Origin: Cepaea nemoralis
Taxonomy: Eukaryota; Mollusca; Gastropoda; Stylommatophora; Helicidae
Direction: 5' to 3'
Assembly: GCA_014155875.1 (NCBI GenBank)
Contig: JACEFZ010017866.1
Location: 124,001-188,000 of the forward strand
DNA: 64,000 bases
The position numbers and the translations under genes were made by a program. The notes beneath the pieces were generated by a model. That model ran no database searches and had not been told where the DNA came from. It worked only from the letters and a program-made list of their open reading frames with translations. The stretch's first letter is position 1. Every line of letters begins with the position of its first letter. Below are positions 1 through 10,393 of the stretch, in pieces.

Positions 1-885
1 TCTTCAGGGGTTTGGGTAAATAATACCAGCCCCATATTTTCATAGACTATTCGACGCTCGCTGAGTGATGTGGTGTAGGCCATACAAGTCGCCTTGACTT
101 TGTAGAAAATGTCCTGGCTTCCAATTCAGGTTAGGTCAACTAGGTAAGTTTAAAAAAAAAAAAATCTAGGTCGCTTTAAAAAAAAAAAATCCCCACCTCG
201 AAGAGGATTGGAACATATGACTACCAGGCCAGCAGGCAAGGATTCAAGCCAGTTGAGATACCCCGGCTGCCTGGCCGCGGGATCTATCACATAAAACATG
301 AATTCATCAACGATTAGTTGGCAGTAAATAAGGCCGGCCCGACACTTCAGCCGGCAGGATAGGTGAAGTTACCAAGGGCCCTGTCAACAACGCCATGCCA
401 GATATGAGCTACAGACCACGTCTGTTGACATTCCCAATCACAGATAACCGTTCTGCCGGAGCAGCCGAGTCAACAGCTGATAACTGCATGCGATATCTAT
501 TTCAATTCCGAAGTGACTTATTTCATCAGAATGTGATGTGTCAGATTAGAGTTGCTAGAAACGGTTCCAGCAGGCTCCTATTGCCCAAACTTTGGTTTAT
601 TGCCGAGCCGTTTTCTTCATTGGTAAACATAAAACGTGGTTGCTGTGAGATAAGCTGTCGTTAAATGTGCTACTTTGAATTGTTTATGTATTGTGTTTCC
701 AATCAAGACAGCCTAGATAGTTGATCGGAGCGGCCCACCTGCGTAATCAGTACACCCAGGGGGGTGAGATATTTTTCAGCCAGAATTTTTTGTGTACATT
801 GCGGAATACAAAAGACGTGTCAAGCACTGAGCCGTTGTCCTTATTCTTCCCACAAGCCAAAGAGATACAGTTGCATGTTATTAAA
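1..885. other. No gene seen; two repeat scraps
   Basis: No convincing coding region. Positions about 25-110 resemble 9230-9295 (shared core around 'ccccatattt' and 'catagac'), so they are a dispersed repeat. A-runs lie at 151-189. The open frames at 395-664 and 721-954 have no recognisable motif and look like chance. Confidence 0.5.
191..280 (-). repeat. tRNA-like SINE head
   Basis: On the minus strand this reads like a degenerate tRNA 5' domain. A box-A-like 'ggtatctcaactgg' is followed about 45 bases later by a box-B-like 'tgttccaatcc', the spacing of an internal RNA polymerase III promoter. The acceptor stem does not close, so it is a SINE head rather than a tRNA gene. Similar heads occur near 29575 and 52975. 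Confidence 0.4.
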
Positions 886-1340
886 ATGTTGCATGTCCTT
901 TGCAACTTACATGGAGCCAATTTTAACATACGGCTGCACATCCTGGACAATTAGTAAACAGGCGAAAAAAATCACTGGAAGCCTTGGAGATGTCGTTTTA
1001 TAGAAGAATGCTGAAAGTTAATTGGACAGCCAAAATGAGCACTCTAGAAATTTTGAGGGAAGCTAAATCGCAAAGATAACTTATCACAAACATCAGTTAT
1101 CATTGTTTGGCAAAGTTTCAGAAGACAAACACTGGAACATGTCGTGACAACCCAACCGGAAAGATGTTCGAAAAAAAAAAGATAGAGGAAGACAGTGGGA
1201 GAAGATTTTTGAAAGTCTTGGGTCATAGCACGGAAGGGAGTCAACACACGAAATGGTCCGTGCCGTCGTAGATCGCAATTTGAGGAGAGGCATGATCGCC
1301 CACGCCAGCCGGTAAAGCACTGGATGATGATGATGTCATT
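885..1340 (+). pseudogene. Decayed LINE reverse-transcriptase C-terminal end
   Basis: Several short frames together give the region downstream of the catalytic palm of a non-LTR reverse transcriptase. Visible are 'EPILTYGCTSWT' (usual form: LLYGCETWT) near 910-945, 'SFYRRMLKVNWTAKMSTLEI' near 990-1055, and a later basic stretch. Frames change at least twice and stops are present, so it is dead. The 3' end, with 'gatcgcccacgccagccgg' and a gatgatgat tail near 1325, matches the complement of 51145-51270, so both belong to one family. The type of tail suggests an RTE-like or L2-like LINE. The exact clade is uncertain. Confidence 0.65.
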
Positions 1341-1454
1341 TGCAGGCCGTGACAATCAACGCCAACCTTAGATTGATTTTTAGACAATTTTATGTTCAGT
1401 AGTTTGCCATTGCTTTCTGAGCAAGCAATCAACGATGAAGCCCTACTGACCCGT

Positions 1455-1815
1455 GTAGGGGTTGATGCCCCTTACCCCGCCGTTGAGGCGCCTTGTTTTC
1501 CCGATGTACCTCTCGCGTCTGGTCGTGCCAATTCGTACTCCCAAGTATTTCATCCTGGACAGCGATGTGGATTCACTGACGTCAGTCCTCTGTTCTCGCC
1601 ATATCTTTGAGGACGTTAATAACATCGGCACGATCCATGGGCTGGCCATCTACAGGGGGTGCAGAGCCAGCCAGTTTATCAGCTCGTTCATTTCCCTCGA
1701 CTCCCGCATGTCCCGGGACGAAGATGACTTTACGGACAACAGACTTCCGCAGCGACTCAGTCCACCGTCTACGTACAGATCCAGCTTCGACCTTCTGAAT
1801 CATGACTGCTAGGGT
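1455..1815 (-). pseudogene. LINE RNase H C-terminal fragment (diverged)
   Basis: The minus strand encodes the last part of a retrotransposon RNase H domain. The signature 'VIFVPGHAGVEGNERADKLA' lies at about 1665-1725 and holds the His and Asp of the active-site end. It is followed by 'DGQPMDRADVINVLKDMART' and, after a frameshift, a region ending 'GINPYTG'. The 26.3-27.8 kb LINE has the matching block 'IFVPGHAGVQGNERADKLAG', so this is a related but older and more diverged copy. Only the C-terminal part survives. No TSD was identified. Confidence 0.75.
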
Positions 1816-2321
1816 AAGGGGACTCAATCACATGGAGAATACTTCCTGTGGGCTGTGACGTATTAGGTCGTCGCATACTTGTAGGTCACAACATAATGAG
1901 GTGTGGTGGCTTTCCTTCCCAGACAGTTTTAAGAGAACTCTGGAAATGCTCGTTACCAACTATACGAGGCTGGGTCGATCTCTCAGCCTTATTAGTTAGA
2001 AAATAAACAGCTTGTCCCTGCTGAAGACAAAACCCTGACTATTATCTCAGAGAGCAGGGGCACTATTCACAAACCACATTGACTCCAGGGCCAATATTAG
2101 AATTGTCACGGCAAACTCCGTGCAAATGCTCTTGTGTCAGTATGAAATGACATGCCTTCATCTATACTAGGGCAAAACCTACTGTGCGGTGAGGCATTCC
2201 ATTCTTTTCATGTTTGCATAAATCAAATTAATATCAAATTTCAAATCAGAAGACGGGATCAAAGATACATGCAATAAAGGAAACCAACTAATTGGGCAAA
2301 TGGCACCAATACTACAGAACA

Positions 2322-2846
2322 AGTTAGTTAGTTAGTTAGTTAGTCGACAGATCATCCTCGTTGCACATCGAACCATTCAGTCCATAAGTGCTCAGATCCC
2401 CTCCTCAGCAAATCCCGCAGCGTGTAGCGGCTAACGACGCCAGTTCTGTGTTGGTTTATCAATCTTCTTTGGCTTCCTGCGTAGTGTTCTTGTTTGGCCA
2501 CCCCTCTTTTAATTTGCTGCTCCTGCAGTCTGGCCATTGTTGTAGATTCACAGTCATCACTTGGTTCTCGCAAAAGTCTCACTTCTCGTAGAGCATTCAG
2601 AATGTCAGCCTGGTCCATGGCGCGTCCGCCCTCCACAGTAGCCTCACCTGCGAGCTTGTCAGCCCGCTCATTTCCTTGTACTCCCGCATGACCTGGCACG
2701 AAGATGAAACTAATCTTTGCCAGCCGAGACCGCTTCAGAGGCAGCAGCCATTCTCTTCGGATCGACCCCTCCCCTATCCTCTTGATCATGTTCATTGAGT
2801 CGCTAAGGAAACAAGCCCTAGTGAATGTCTGTGTCTCGAGCCATGT
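2322..2846 (-). mobile_element. Young 5'-truncated LINE insertion with 13-bp TSD
   Basis: The 13-base sequence 'tactacagaacaa' occurs at 2309-2321 and 2847-2859 and brackets the insert exactly. On the minus strand the insert starts inside RNase H ('catggctcgagacacagaca') and ends in gtcgac followed by (TAAC)n, here read as a gttagttag tail at 2322-2342. It matches 27275-27792 with only a few differences, so both copies are recent. Target-primed reverse transcription explains the 5' truncation, the simple tail and the TSD. RT is absent, so this copy cannot move itself. Confidence 0.92.
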
Positions 2847-2870
2847 TACTACAGAACAAACACGTATCAA
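2352..2870 (-). pseudogene. RNase H domain remnant of the young LINE copy
   Basis: An open frame of 172 residues. Residues 1-8 come from target DNA. From 'TWLETQTFTRACFLSDSMNM' on, it is the C-terminal half of an RNase H: the SDS aspartate, then 'FIFVPGHAGVQGNERADKLA' with the conserved His, Asn and Asp, then the tail ending 'TEWFDVQRG'. The first two acidic active-site residues (TDGS and the MEVMAV glutamate) are missing because of the 5' truncation. It differs from the 26-kb copy at a few residues, for example 'KRIGEGS' for 'KSIEEGS'. A retrotransposon fragment with no expected function. Confidence 0.85.
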
Positions 2871-2929
2871 TAGATACTAAGCATTCTACAACACAATCTT
2901 TCTACCAACTCTATGCTATTAATAATGCT

Positions 2930-3185
2930 AAACCTGGACAATGACAGAAAAAGAGAAACAACAAATTACAACCACAGACATGAGATTCTTGAGAAGAATA
3001 CTCACTGCATCTAAAAGAGAGAAAATCGGAAATGAAGACATCAGGACAAAATTGTGGGTTATAGCAGCGCTAGATTTCTTAAGAAAACAGCAGGTTGAAT
3101 AGTTTGTTTATATAACTAGATTACCATCTAACAGTATACCACCACAAGTAAAGATATACAGACCAAACGGAACCAGAAGAATTAA
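2930..3185 (+). pseudogene. LINE reverse-transcriptase C-terminal fragment
   Basis: Reading frames give 'TMTEKEKQQITTTDMRFLRR' and then 'ILTASKREKIGNEDIRTKL', the conserved stretch after the thumb of LINE reverse transcriptases (usual pattern: ETWT, then a helix, RRML, NEEVL). A decayed 'QVE.FVYITRLPSN' follows, corresponding to the 'RWFGHVTRM' motif. Stops interrupt it. It ends where a hAT-like MITE relic begins near 3185. Confidence 0.6.
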
Positions 3186-3186
3186 G

Positions 3187-3521
3187 ATTATTTCAAGATC
3201 GCGTTAATACAAGAACCGATTACTTGATACTGTTTTTCCCTCCATACTTTACGGTTCTGTACTTCTCGCCCTTCTGAAATTCGTTTTATAATGTTAGCAG
3301 ACCCACAAATCACGTTTTATGTAGATGTCTAGACATGTTCTAGTATGTGTTATTAAATGTAGCTTCCATTTTTACGTATACTGTGTAAAATTTAAAAAAA
3401 AAGGGGGGGGGGGTGTAATTTATAGGGAGGAAATACGACAGGGTGGGGGAGGGCGGGGAGTGACATTTTGAATATATGGTGAAGGGGTGCATGGGCCAAA
3501 ATAAGTTGAGAACCAATGTCC
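3187..3521. mobile_element. Truncated hAT-like MITE copy
   Basis: This segment is nearly the reverse complement of 4998-5365 and shares 'tacaagaaccgattacttga', 'acccacaaatca', and the G/C homopolymer block. It ends at about 3521 with 'gttgagaaccaatg', a mutated copy of the terminal repeat. The other terminal repeat is absent, so the copy is broken at about 3187 next to a LINE relic. Confidence 0.7.
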
Positions 3522-3826
3522 TAGACTAAACATCACAATTCTAGGCGAGCCAGCACCTCCAGCCAACGGATCACAGATCTGCAGAATTCCATTCAGATGA
3601 CAGAATGTGCCCATTCACGGCCCAGCTAGTATCGTGGTTATCAATAAATATATGTCACGGCTGTTGACAATAGAGGTCGCCGCAGCTGACCAGTCACCCG
3701 AGCTCAGTCTATGCGCTGTTTATCGTTGAGTGCACTCTCATTCATTCAGCACAATGGTAGTAAACATGAGTGCACCTGATTCAGTGATCCTTCTCAGCAA
3801 GTTCGATTGCAGATACCCACAGCACA
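3522..3826. other. Unassigned sequence
   Basis: I see no gene, repeat family or RNA here. It leads into a CT microsatellite. Confidence 0.4.
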
Positions 3827-3827
<1 letters not shown>

Positions 3828-3889
<62 letters not shown>

Positions 3890-4045
3890 CTCTCTTTATC
3901 GATCTCTAAGTCTCTTTCCCGGTGTCTCTTTGTCTCTCTTTCTCTGTCTCTATAGTCTCTCAGTGTCTCTCTCGAACGCATGGATATATACTCTCATTGA
4001 CACACACACACACTCTCTCTCTCTCTCTGTCTCTCTCATGTACGC
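3828..4045. repeat. (CT)n microsatellite with flanking degenerate CT/CA
   Basis: A pure CT run at about 3828-3888 is followed by degenerate ctctgtctct blocks and short CA and CT runs to about 4070. Frames through it on both strands are artefacts. Confidence 0.95.
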
Positions 4046-4111
4046 AAGCAAACAAGCTCACACACACACACAAACAATAAACTCTTTCACAACAGGAGAT
4101 CTAATGTACAA

Positions 4112-4190
4112 CTACTGCTAGGGTTGGTGTTGTACTGCTAGGGTTGGTGTTGTACTGCTAGTGTCGGTGTTGTACTGCTAGGGTTGGTGT
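4112..4190. repeat. 20-bp tandem repeat, about 4 copies
   Basis: The unit 'ctagggttggtgttgtactg' is repeated about four times with one variant unit. Related degenerate 'gtactgctaggagaac' units reappear at about 4488-4660, so the SINE at 4190-4478 seems to sit within an older array. Confidence 0.85.
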
Positions 4191-4478
4191 AGGTCGGCAT
4201 GACCGAATGGATAAGAATGCGTGTTCATAAACATCCGGTGTGCTGATGCCGAGGCAAGGGGTTCAACCCCTACACCGGACAGTTGGATTAAAATGTTGGC
4301 CTATCGACCTTGACTTGGAGACGTAAATTACAAGTACCTCTGAAGTCGGAGTGGGTTCCCCTCATGGCGAGGACACTGTTAATAGGGAAAGCTAATCCAC
4401 ACGCAAAATTCAATCCAGCGCTACTAGAAGTAGTGGGTATGGACTACGCTTGAGTTCAAATTGAGTGGAAAAAAAACA
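4190..4478 (+). repeat. SINE family C (tRNA-Leu-like head)
   Basis: The head 'ggcatgaccgaatggataag' matches box A of a class II tRNA (Leu or Ser type), and 'ggttcaacccctac' about 55 bases downstream matches box B. A conserved body follows ('cttgacttgg', 'gtaaattacaagtacctc', 'aagctaatccacac', 'ctagaagtagt') and ends 'gagttcaaat'. Other copies lie at 19012, 29276, 46768 and 51524. Internal pol III promoter elements would drive its transcription. Confidence 0.85.
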
Positions 4479-4487
4479 ACTAATGTT

Positions 4488-4997
4488 GTTGTACTGCTAG
4501 GACAACTATTGTTGTTTGTACTGCTAGGAGAACTAATGTACTAGCAGTGTTGATACCGTATTTCTAAGAGAACTAGCGTACTACTAGTGTTGATCCTGTA
4601 TTGCTAGAACTATTGAACTATTAGTGTCAGTACTGTACTGCTAGGGGAACTACTGAACTATTAATGGAGAGTCGTGACAGAGATCACTGTCTCATAAGAT
4701 ACAATTCTCATCCTTAGAACAAGATATCCCCCCCTCTCCCCCCCCCCCCCCAGAATTATATGTATATAATAATACCACGCGTCCGTCCATGTCTCCTGGA
4801 TAGTGGGATAAGATACTTAGCCATCCCGGATACGGGCAAAAAATAAACAGGAAGTTGCGTGCGCAAGTTGCGCACATACAAAATCCCACGGCAGTTGGAG
4901 AGCAGGCCTTTAGATTACTGCACTGGCAAAAGTCCATGGAAAGAAAATCAACCCTCGGGTAGATACAGCCGTGACCTGGGATTGAATCTATCTATCA
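4488..4997. other. Degenerate array, C-run and SINE-E core scrap
   Basis: About 4488-4660 holds degenerate units of the 20-bp array. A C-rich run lies at 4728-4751. About 4855-4905 ('gcgcaagttgcgcacatacaaaat', then 'ggcagttgg') resembles 30187-30228 of SINE E, so it may be a core fragment of that family. No gene seen. Confidence 0.4.
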
Positions 4998-5446
4998 CAG
5001 TGGTTCTCAACCTTTTTTGGCCCATTCCCCCCTTCACCATATTTTCAGAACGCCATCCCCCCCCCCTTCCTATCAAAAATTTGACCCGTTCCCCCCATCA
5101 CCGTATTTTCAGAATGTCATCCCCCCCCCCCCCTTTCATATTTCCTATCAAAAAATCCCCCACCCCTACACAGTATACGTAAAAATGGAAGGTACATGTA
5201 ATAGCATATACTAATACAAGTCTAGACATCCACATAAAACATGATTTGTGGGTCTACTTACTTTATAAAATGAGGTTTAGAAGGACGAGACATACATAAC
5301 TGTAAAGTATGAAGGGAAAAACTATGTCAAGTAATTGGTTCTTGTATTAACACGATCTTGAAATGGTCTTCATTCCCCCCCCCCCCTGGAAACCCTAAAA
5401 TTCCCCCCTGGGGGGGGGGGAATTCCCCACCGGTTGAGAACCACTG
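4998..5446. mobile_element. hAT-like MITE with terminal inverted repeats
   Basis: The left end 'cagtggttctcaacc' and the right end 'ggttgagaaccactg' are perfect inverted repeats, of the kind found on hAT DNA transposons. Flanking octamers 'atctatca' (4990-4997) and 'atctagag' (5447-5454) match at the first five bases, fitting a decayed 8-bp TSD. The 449-bp element has no transposase, only poly-C/poly-G blocks near each end, so it is non-autonomous. A second partial copy lies at 3187-3521. Confidence 0.85.
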
Positions 5447-5559
5447 ATCTAGAGGAAGCAAAAAGCACCCACCTGCCTACCGACTCGGCCACACTGACCT
5501 TTGAGATACTTAACCAGGTGTGATGCATTCCATTGAAAGAGGAACCAAAAAGAACGCAC

Positions 5560-5593
5560 GCACGCACGCACACACACACACACACACACACGA
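5560..5593. repeat. (CGCA)n/(CA)n microsatellite
   Basis: Short pure tandem run of cgca followed by ca units. Confidence 0.9.
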
Positions 5594-5679
5594 TATAGAC
5601 ACGCATACAGACATGTTAGCAAGTAGAACATTGGGTTGATATGCCAAATATTATCAGTAGTACTAGTAACAAACTGGCA

Positions 5680-5872
5680 TCTTCGCCTTAGAGGTTAGTG
5701 AAACGCAGTTTCACGATTCCCCGACATACAAAGTCGAGGGTTCAAGATCAGCCGCTCGGAAGGCTAACCCGGTCCACAAATGCCTTTAGAAGTCGGATGT
5801 GTCGGCCTAACGACGTCCGAAAAAAAAAAAAAAATACCCTCCCCGGATGAACGCAGAAGAAGAAGCATAAGA
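5680..5872 (+). repeat. tRNA-headed SINE with family A tail
   Basis: A tRNA-like head ('cttagaggttagtg', then 'agggttcaagatc' as box B) is joined to a decayed copy of element A: 'ggaaggctaacccggtc', 'gaagtcggatgtgtcggcct', an internal deletion, an A-run, then 'ccggatgaacgcagaagaag'. This is the only copy where A follows a pol III-type head, which suggests A can serve as a SINE tail. Confidence 0.6.
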
Positions 5873-5934
5873 AAATCAGACGTCGGCGATTTACGAAGCA
5901 GAACATCTTGCGCAGATTTTGATGATTATAGACG

Positions 5935-6045
5935 TCGGCTGTTCAGAAAGCACTAACTACTGAACTAAAATTGCTTAGTTCATCTCAGTCAGTTGATGCT
6001 GAGGTTGACTGCAACGTAGTGTAAAAGACACGCAACTAACTTTGT
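5935..6045 (+). repeat. SINE family B, 3' fragment
   Basis: Contains 'ggctgttcagaaagca', 'actactgaac' and 'tgctgaggttgactgcaacg', then 'gtaaaagacacgcaac', the 3' part of family B. The head is missing. Confidence 0.6.
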
Positions 6046-6057
6046 CTTCTCCTACAA

Positions 6058-6200
6058 TAGATCGTCCGGTCGGTTTGAGTCACAGACAATCAGACAGCAG
6101 TGAGTTATCAATTATTGTAATTATTATCAACAGATCGCCCTGTAGGTTTGACTCACAGACAGCACCGAGTTATCAATTATTGTAAATATTATCAAAAAAA
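6058..6200. repeat. Tandem duplication of about 70 bp
   Basis: The block from 'agatcg' through 'gagttatcaattattgtaa' occurs twice (about 6058-6128 and 6131-6200) with small differences. Confidence 0.75.
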
Positions 6201-7425
6201 TACCACTCGAAAGGTTTGGCAATTTCCTTCCAACACCAACACCACAGCACTCCGGACATCGCCCATTTCTTACACCATCTGCCACAGAAGGTATGGACGG
6301 GTATGGATACTTATAGTTCTCAATTTCCTACAGAATCGCGCTGGATTCGTGGTTTGTGGTTGCTAACGTAAAGTGGACCCCGTTCAAACCCCAATGCAGA
6401 TTGCTTATTGATGTTGTTGTTATTGTTGTTGTTGGTGTTGTTGGTTTTGTGTTTACGATCAGCAGAGCTAATAACATTCGTACCAAACAATTTTTAGAAT
6501 TTTCAAGACATTGCACGGGAAGGAAGTAATGCGAGAAAGCGAACAATCACCTAGCTTCACTATGACGTAACCTATATTATATGAGGGACTAATACCACTG
6601 TAAATGGAGCAACTACTTTCCAACCTCTTCCCTCCCCCCGATGTTATTGTTTGATATTATTTCTGTGCACCTCACGCTTTCCACCATGCGTTAACAACAC
6701 ATTTCGACAGCTTATAAAAGCCATGTCATCCATTTTGTTTAAAATCCTAGTTTCAGCGCTCTATAGTGCTACAGGCCAAATATGTAAGCCGTAATTTCAG
6801 TGCTGGTATTTGAAAAGACAGTAAGTTACTGTTGAACGCATGGTGACTTTCTAATTACAGAAGTCCTTGCACATAAAATGTGCATTAGGCTGTAGAAGCA
6901 AGGTCTCTGTTTTAACGATATCTCTGTGTGTAATTGGTTACATTGCTTTTAGACAATAAACGTCAAATATTTTTACATGTGTAAAATCCCCGAGGGCCAG
7001 AGAAGAAGATGGCAGACCCGATACTTTCGCTCCATGTTTCTGTGACCCATTACGGCCTGGGCAAGACAGTGTCACGTTTTGGGACCGCAGATAGCGCCAG
7101 TATGACAGTAAAGGTTGTTATCGACGCGTCCATCTTTGAATGGGAAATTTGGGCAGGAACTTGAGGCGAGAGCGGAGTGGCTACACATGGTTGGAGCTGG
7201 GCGAGGTGTATACAGGCATGACAATTCTTCTGTCTCAATCACTTGTTACTTTATCTGGCTTTCTGAAGAAGTTATTACTTTATCTGTCTCTCTGAAAATG
7301 TTGTTACTTTAACAGTCTCTGTAAAGAAGTTGTTTCTTTAACTGTCTCTAAGAAGTTGTTACGTTAACCAACTCTTTAAAGAAGTTGTTAATTGTGTGTA
7401 TTTAGTTCGCATACAGTAACAATGA
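6200..7425. other. Unassigned, mostly single-copy-looking sequence
   Basis: No gene, RNA or known repeat recognised. A (GTT)n-like stretch lies at 6411-6445, and short degenerate tandem units ('gaagttgtt', 'actttatctg') lie at 7265-7390 before the minisatellite. Open frames are short and without motifs. Confidence 0.5.
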
Positions 7426-8925
7426 ATGTGTGTGAGTGTTTGTGTATAGGTCACATACAATGACGTGTGTGCTTGTGTATAGGCCACATACAATGACGCG
7501 TGTGTTTGTGTATAGGCTACATACAATGACGTGTGTGTTTATGTATAGGTCACATACAATGACGTGTGTGTTTGTGTATAGGTCACATACAATGACGTGT
7601 GTGTTTATATATAGGTCACATACAATGACGTGTGTGTTTGTGTATAGGCCACATACAATGACGTGTGTGTTTGTGTATAGGTCACATACAATGACGTGTG
7701 TGTTTGTGTATAGGTCACATACAATGACGTGTGTTTGTGTATAGGTCACATACAATGACGTGTGTGTTTGTGTATAGGTCACATACAATGACGTGTGTGT
7801 TTGTGTATAGGCTACATACAATGACGTGTGTGTTTGTGTATAGATCACATACAATGACGTGTGTGTTTGTGTATAGGCTACATACAATGACGTGTGTGTT
7901 TGTGTATAGATCACATACAATGATGTGTGTGTTTGTGTATAGGCCACATACAATGACGTGTGTGTTTGTGTATAGATCACATACAATGACGTGTGTTTGT
8001 GTATAGGTCACATACAATGACGTGTGTTTGTGTATAGGTCACATACAATGACGTGTGTTTGTGTATAGGTCACATACAATGACGTGTGTGTTTGTGTATA
8101 GATCACATACAATGACGTGTGTTTGTGTATAGGTCACATACAATGACGTGTGTGTTTGTGTATAGGTCACATACAATAACGTGTGTTTGTGTGTATAGGC
8201 GGCATATAATGACGTGTGTGTTTGTGTATAGGTCACATACAATGACGTGTGTTTGTGTATAGGTCACATACAATGACGTGTGTGTTTGTGTATAGATCAC
8301 ATACAATGACGTGTGTGTTTGTGTATAGGTCACATACAATGACGTGTGTGTTTGTGTATAGGCTACATACAATAACGTGTGTTTGTGTGTATAGGCGGCA
8401 TATAATGACGTGTGTGTTTGTGTATAGGTCACATACAATGACGTGTGTTTGTGTGTAGGTCACATACAATGACGTGTGTGTTTGTGTATAGATCACATAC
8501 AATGACGTGTGTGTTTGTGTATAGGTCACATACAATGACGTGTGTGTTTGTGTATAGGCTACATACAATGACGTGAGTGTTTGTGTATATGTCACACACA
8601 ATGACGTGTGTGTTTGTGTATATGCTACATACAATGACGTGTGTGTTTGTGTATAGGTCACATACAATGACGTGTGTGTTTGTGTATAGGCCACATACAA
8701 TGACGTGAGTGTTTGTGTATATGTCACACACAATGACGTGTGTGTTTGTGTATAGGCTACATACAATGACGTGTGTGTTTGTGTGTAGGTCACATACAAT
8801 GACGTGTGTGTTTGTGTATAGGTCACATACAATGACGTGTGTGTTTGTGTATAGGTCACATACAATGACGTGTGTGTTTGTGTATAGGTTACATACAATG
8901 ACGTGTGTGTTTGTGTATAGTTCGA
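7426..8925. repeat. 33-bp minisatellite, about 45 copies
   Basis: The unit is 'gtgtgtttgtgtataggtcacatacaatgac' plus or minus a gt dinucleotide, so units are 31 or 33 bp. Variants at the centre read aggtca, agatca, aggcca, aggcta. Because 33 is a multiple of three, frames stay open across many units on both strands. These are artefacts of periodicity. A (TG)n run follows at about 8938-8962. Confidence 0.97.
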
Positions 8926-8962
8926 AAATTGCCATCGGTGTGTGTGTGTGTGTGTGTGTGTG

Positions 8963-9690
8963 TTTGTTTATAGTTCACATGTGAGCATAGTTACAATTTT
9001 CCGCCATGTGTGTGTGTTTTTGTATGTGTATTTTACCAATCGTTTTACTGCATGTATTGTTCACAATAGTTTATAATAGCACGTTACTGTGTATACGTGC
9101 TATATGGTGTATAGTTCACATGTTATCGTCATATGCGTATTCTTCACCATTTCCCAGTATATATTTGTTTTTATTTGTGTATAGTTCACATGGTGTACCC
9201 GCTTTCAAGCGTTACGATCATGTGGGCATATGGTGCCATCCCCATATTTGCATAGACCAATCGATACTCGACGGGTAGTGTGGTCAATATCATGCTGGAT
9301 GCATATTTCATACATGTGTACGGCGTGCATGTGATCGTTTGTGTGATGTGAGTGTGTGTGCATATGCATGTATTGCGCAACCTGTCAGTTTCTCTCTGTG
9401 TATGTGTGTGTATACATATTTGCATGTATAATGTACGGACGATGCATGTAAGCGGGCATAATTCACAGACATACATCACACACGTATCTCCACCCACGCA
9501 TATAAATATGTGCAAGTGGGCTTCAATTGAAAACTTAAAATGTGTGACAGAATTTACAATAACCATGCCATTGTCTTGTAACATCTCAATATTATTGTTG
9601 AGGACTTCAAGAGCGATAAGCACGTACCATCATGGTGGACGAATACGGTGACATCACGAGGACAGTTTAAAGATGGCCGCCCCACTTTTG
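8963..9690. other. TG-rich sequence and a repeat scrap
   Basis: TG-rich, minisatellite-like flank to about 9190. About 9230-9295 ('ccccatatttgcatagaccaatcg') resembles 25-110. The rest has no recognised content. Confidence 0.4.
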
Positions 9691-9975
9691 ACATGCACCA
9701 AAGACTAGCAGCATTCTGTTATCAATTTTTTCAAAAATCAGTGAAGGGGCGAAACCTATTGAAATCTATCGGCGAATGAAGGTCCAGTATGGTGATGCAT
9801 GCCTGTCAGTCCAGCAAGTGTATGAGTGGAGCGGAAAGTTTCAGAACTGTTCGGTCCGATGAAGATGTACAACGGATAATGCATGAGTGGTTACACACGC
9901 GAACAAGCTAATTATTTTCCACATGAATCCAAGCTCTTTAATGGCGCTGGAGGACTTGCATTGAGCGCAGTGGTT
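9690..9975 (+). pseudogene. Internally deleted mariner-like transposase
   Basis: The 5' part encodes the N-terminal helix-turn-helix region of a mariner transposase, with 'RRMKVQYGDACLSVQQVYEW' at about 9775-9835 after a frameshift. At about 9850 the sequence jumps to the C-terminal end, 'RSDEDVQRIMHEWLHTR', and then, after stops, 'WRWRTCIERSG' at about 9940-9973, the usual WEKCIE-type end of mariner proteins. The central catalytic DD34D region is missing. I did not identify terminal inverted repeats. Mariner transposases are normally about 340 residues and this retains perhaps 90. Dead, possibly once mobile in trans. Confidence 0.75.
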
Positions 9976-10330
9976 AGCACATCGACACCTCATACATTTG
10001 TTCTTTATGTTTTCAGAATATATTCACACGCACACACAACGGTTTAATTTGAAGCTCTTCGTGTGTGTGTTTTCGTGTTGAAGGGGTTTTATAACATAAA
10101 CTCCTGTACGAAAGGTGAGTACTAGTTGAACCGTTCCTAAGATAGCCACCTCATGAATGCTTGAACGTCAGCGGTCAGCCAGCGGTTGCGCGCGCTGCGT
10201 GCTGGCACACGTGAGCATAACGTGTCAACATTGAAGAAACTTAATACGCGAGGCTAATGGCCAGGAAATGGAACCTGGAGGATGGTCACGGTTGACTTCC
10301 AACATCTCTCTTCCTCTCTTTATTTCTCCC
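9976..10330. other. Unassigned sequence
   Basis: Short CA runs near 10027. No gene or repeat family recognised before the CT microsatellite. Confidence 0.4.
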
Positions 10331-10336
10331 TCTCTG

Positions 10337-10337
10337 T

Positions 10338-10392
<55 letters not shown>
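10337..10392. repeat. (CT)n microsatellite
   Basis: Pure CT run with degenerate edges. Confidence 0.95.

Positions 10393-10393
<1 letters not shown>

Noticed and set aside
4190..4275. tRNA-Leu gene
   Set aside because: The head resembles tRNA-Leu, but the acceptor stem does not close and the same sequence recurs as the start of a SINE family.
7402..8898. Overlapping open frames of 90-220 residues on both strands
   Set aside because: Periodicity of a 33-bp array with no stop codon in the unit.
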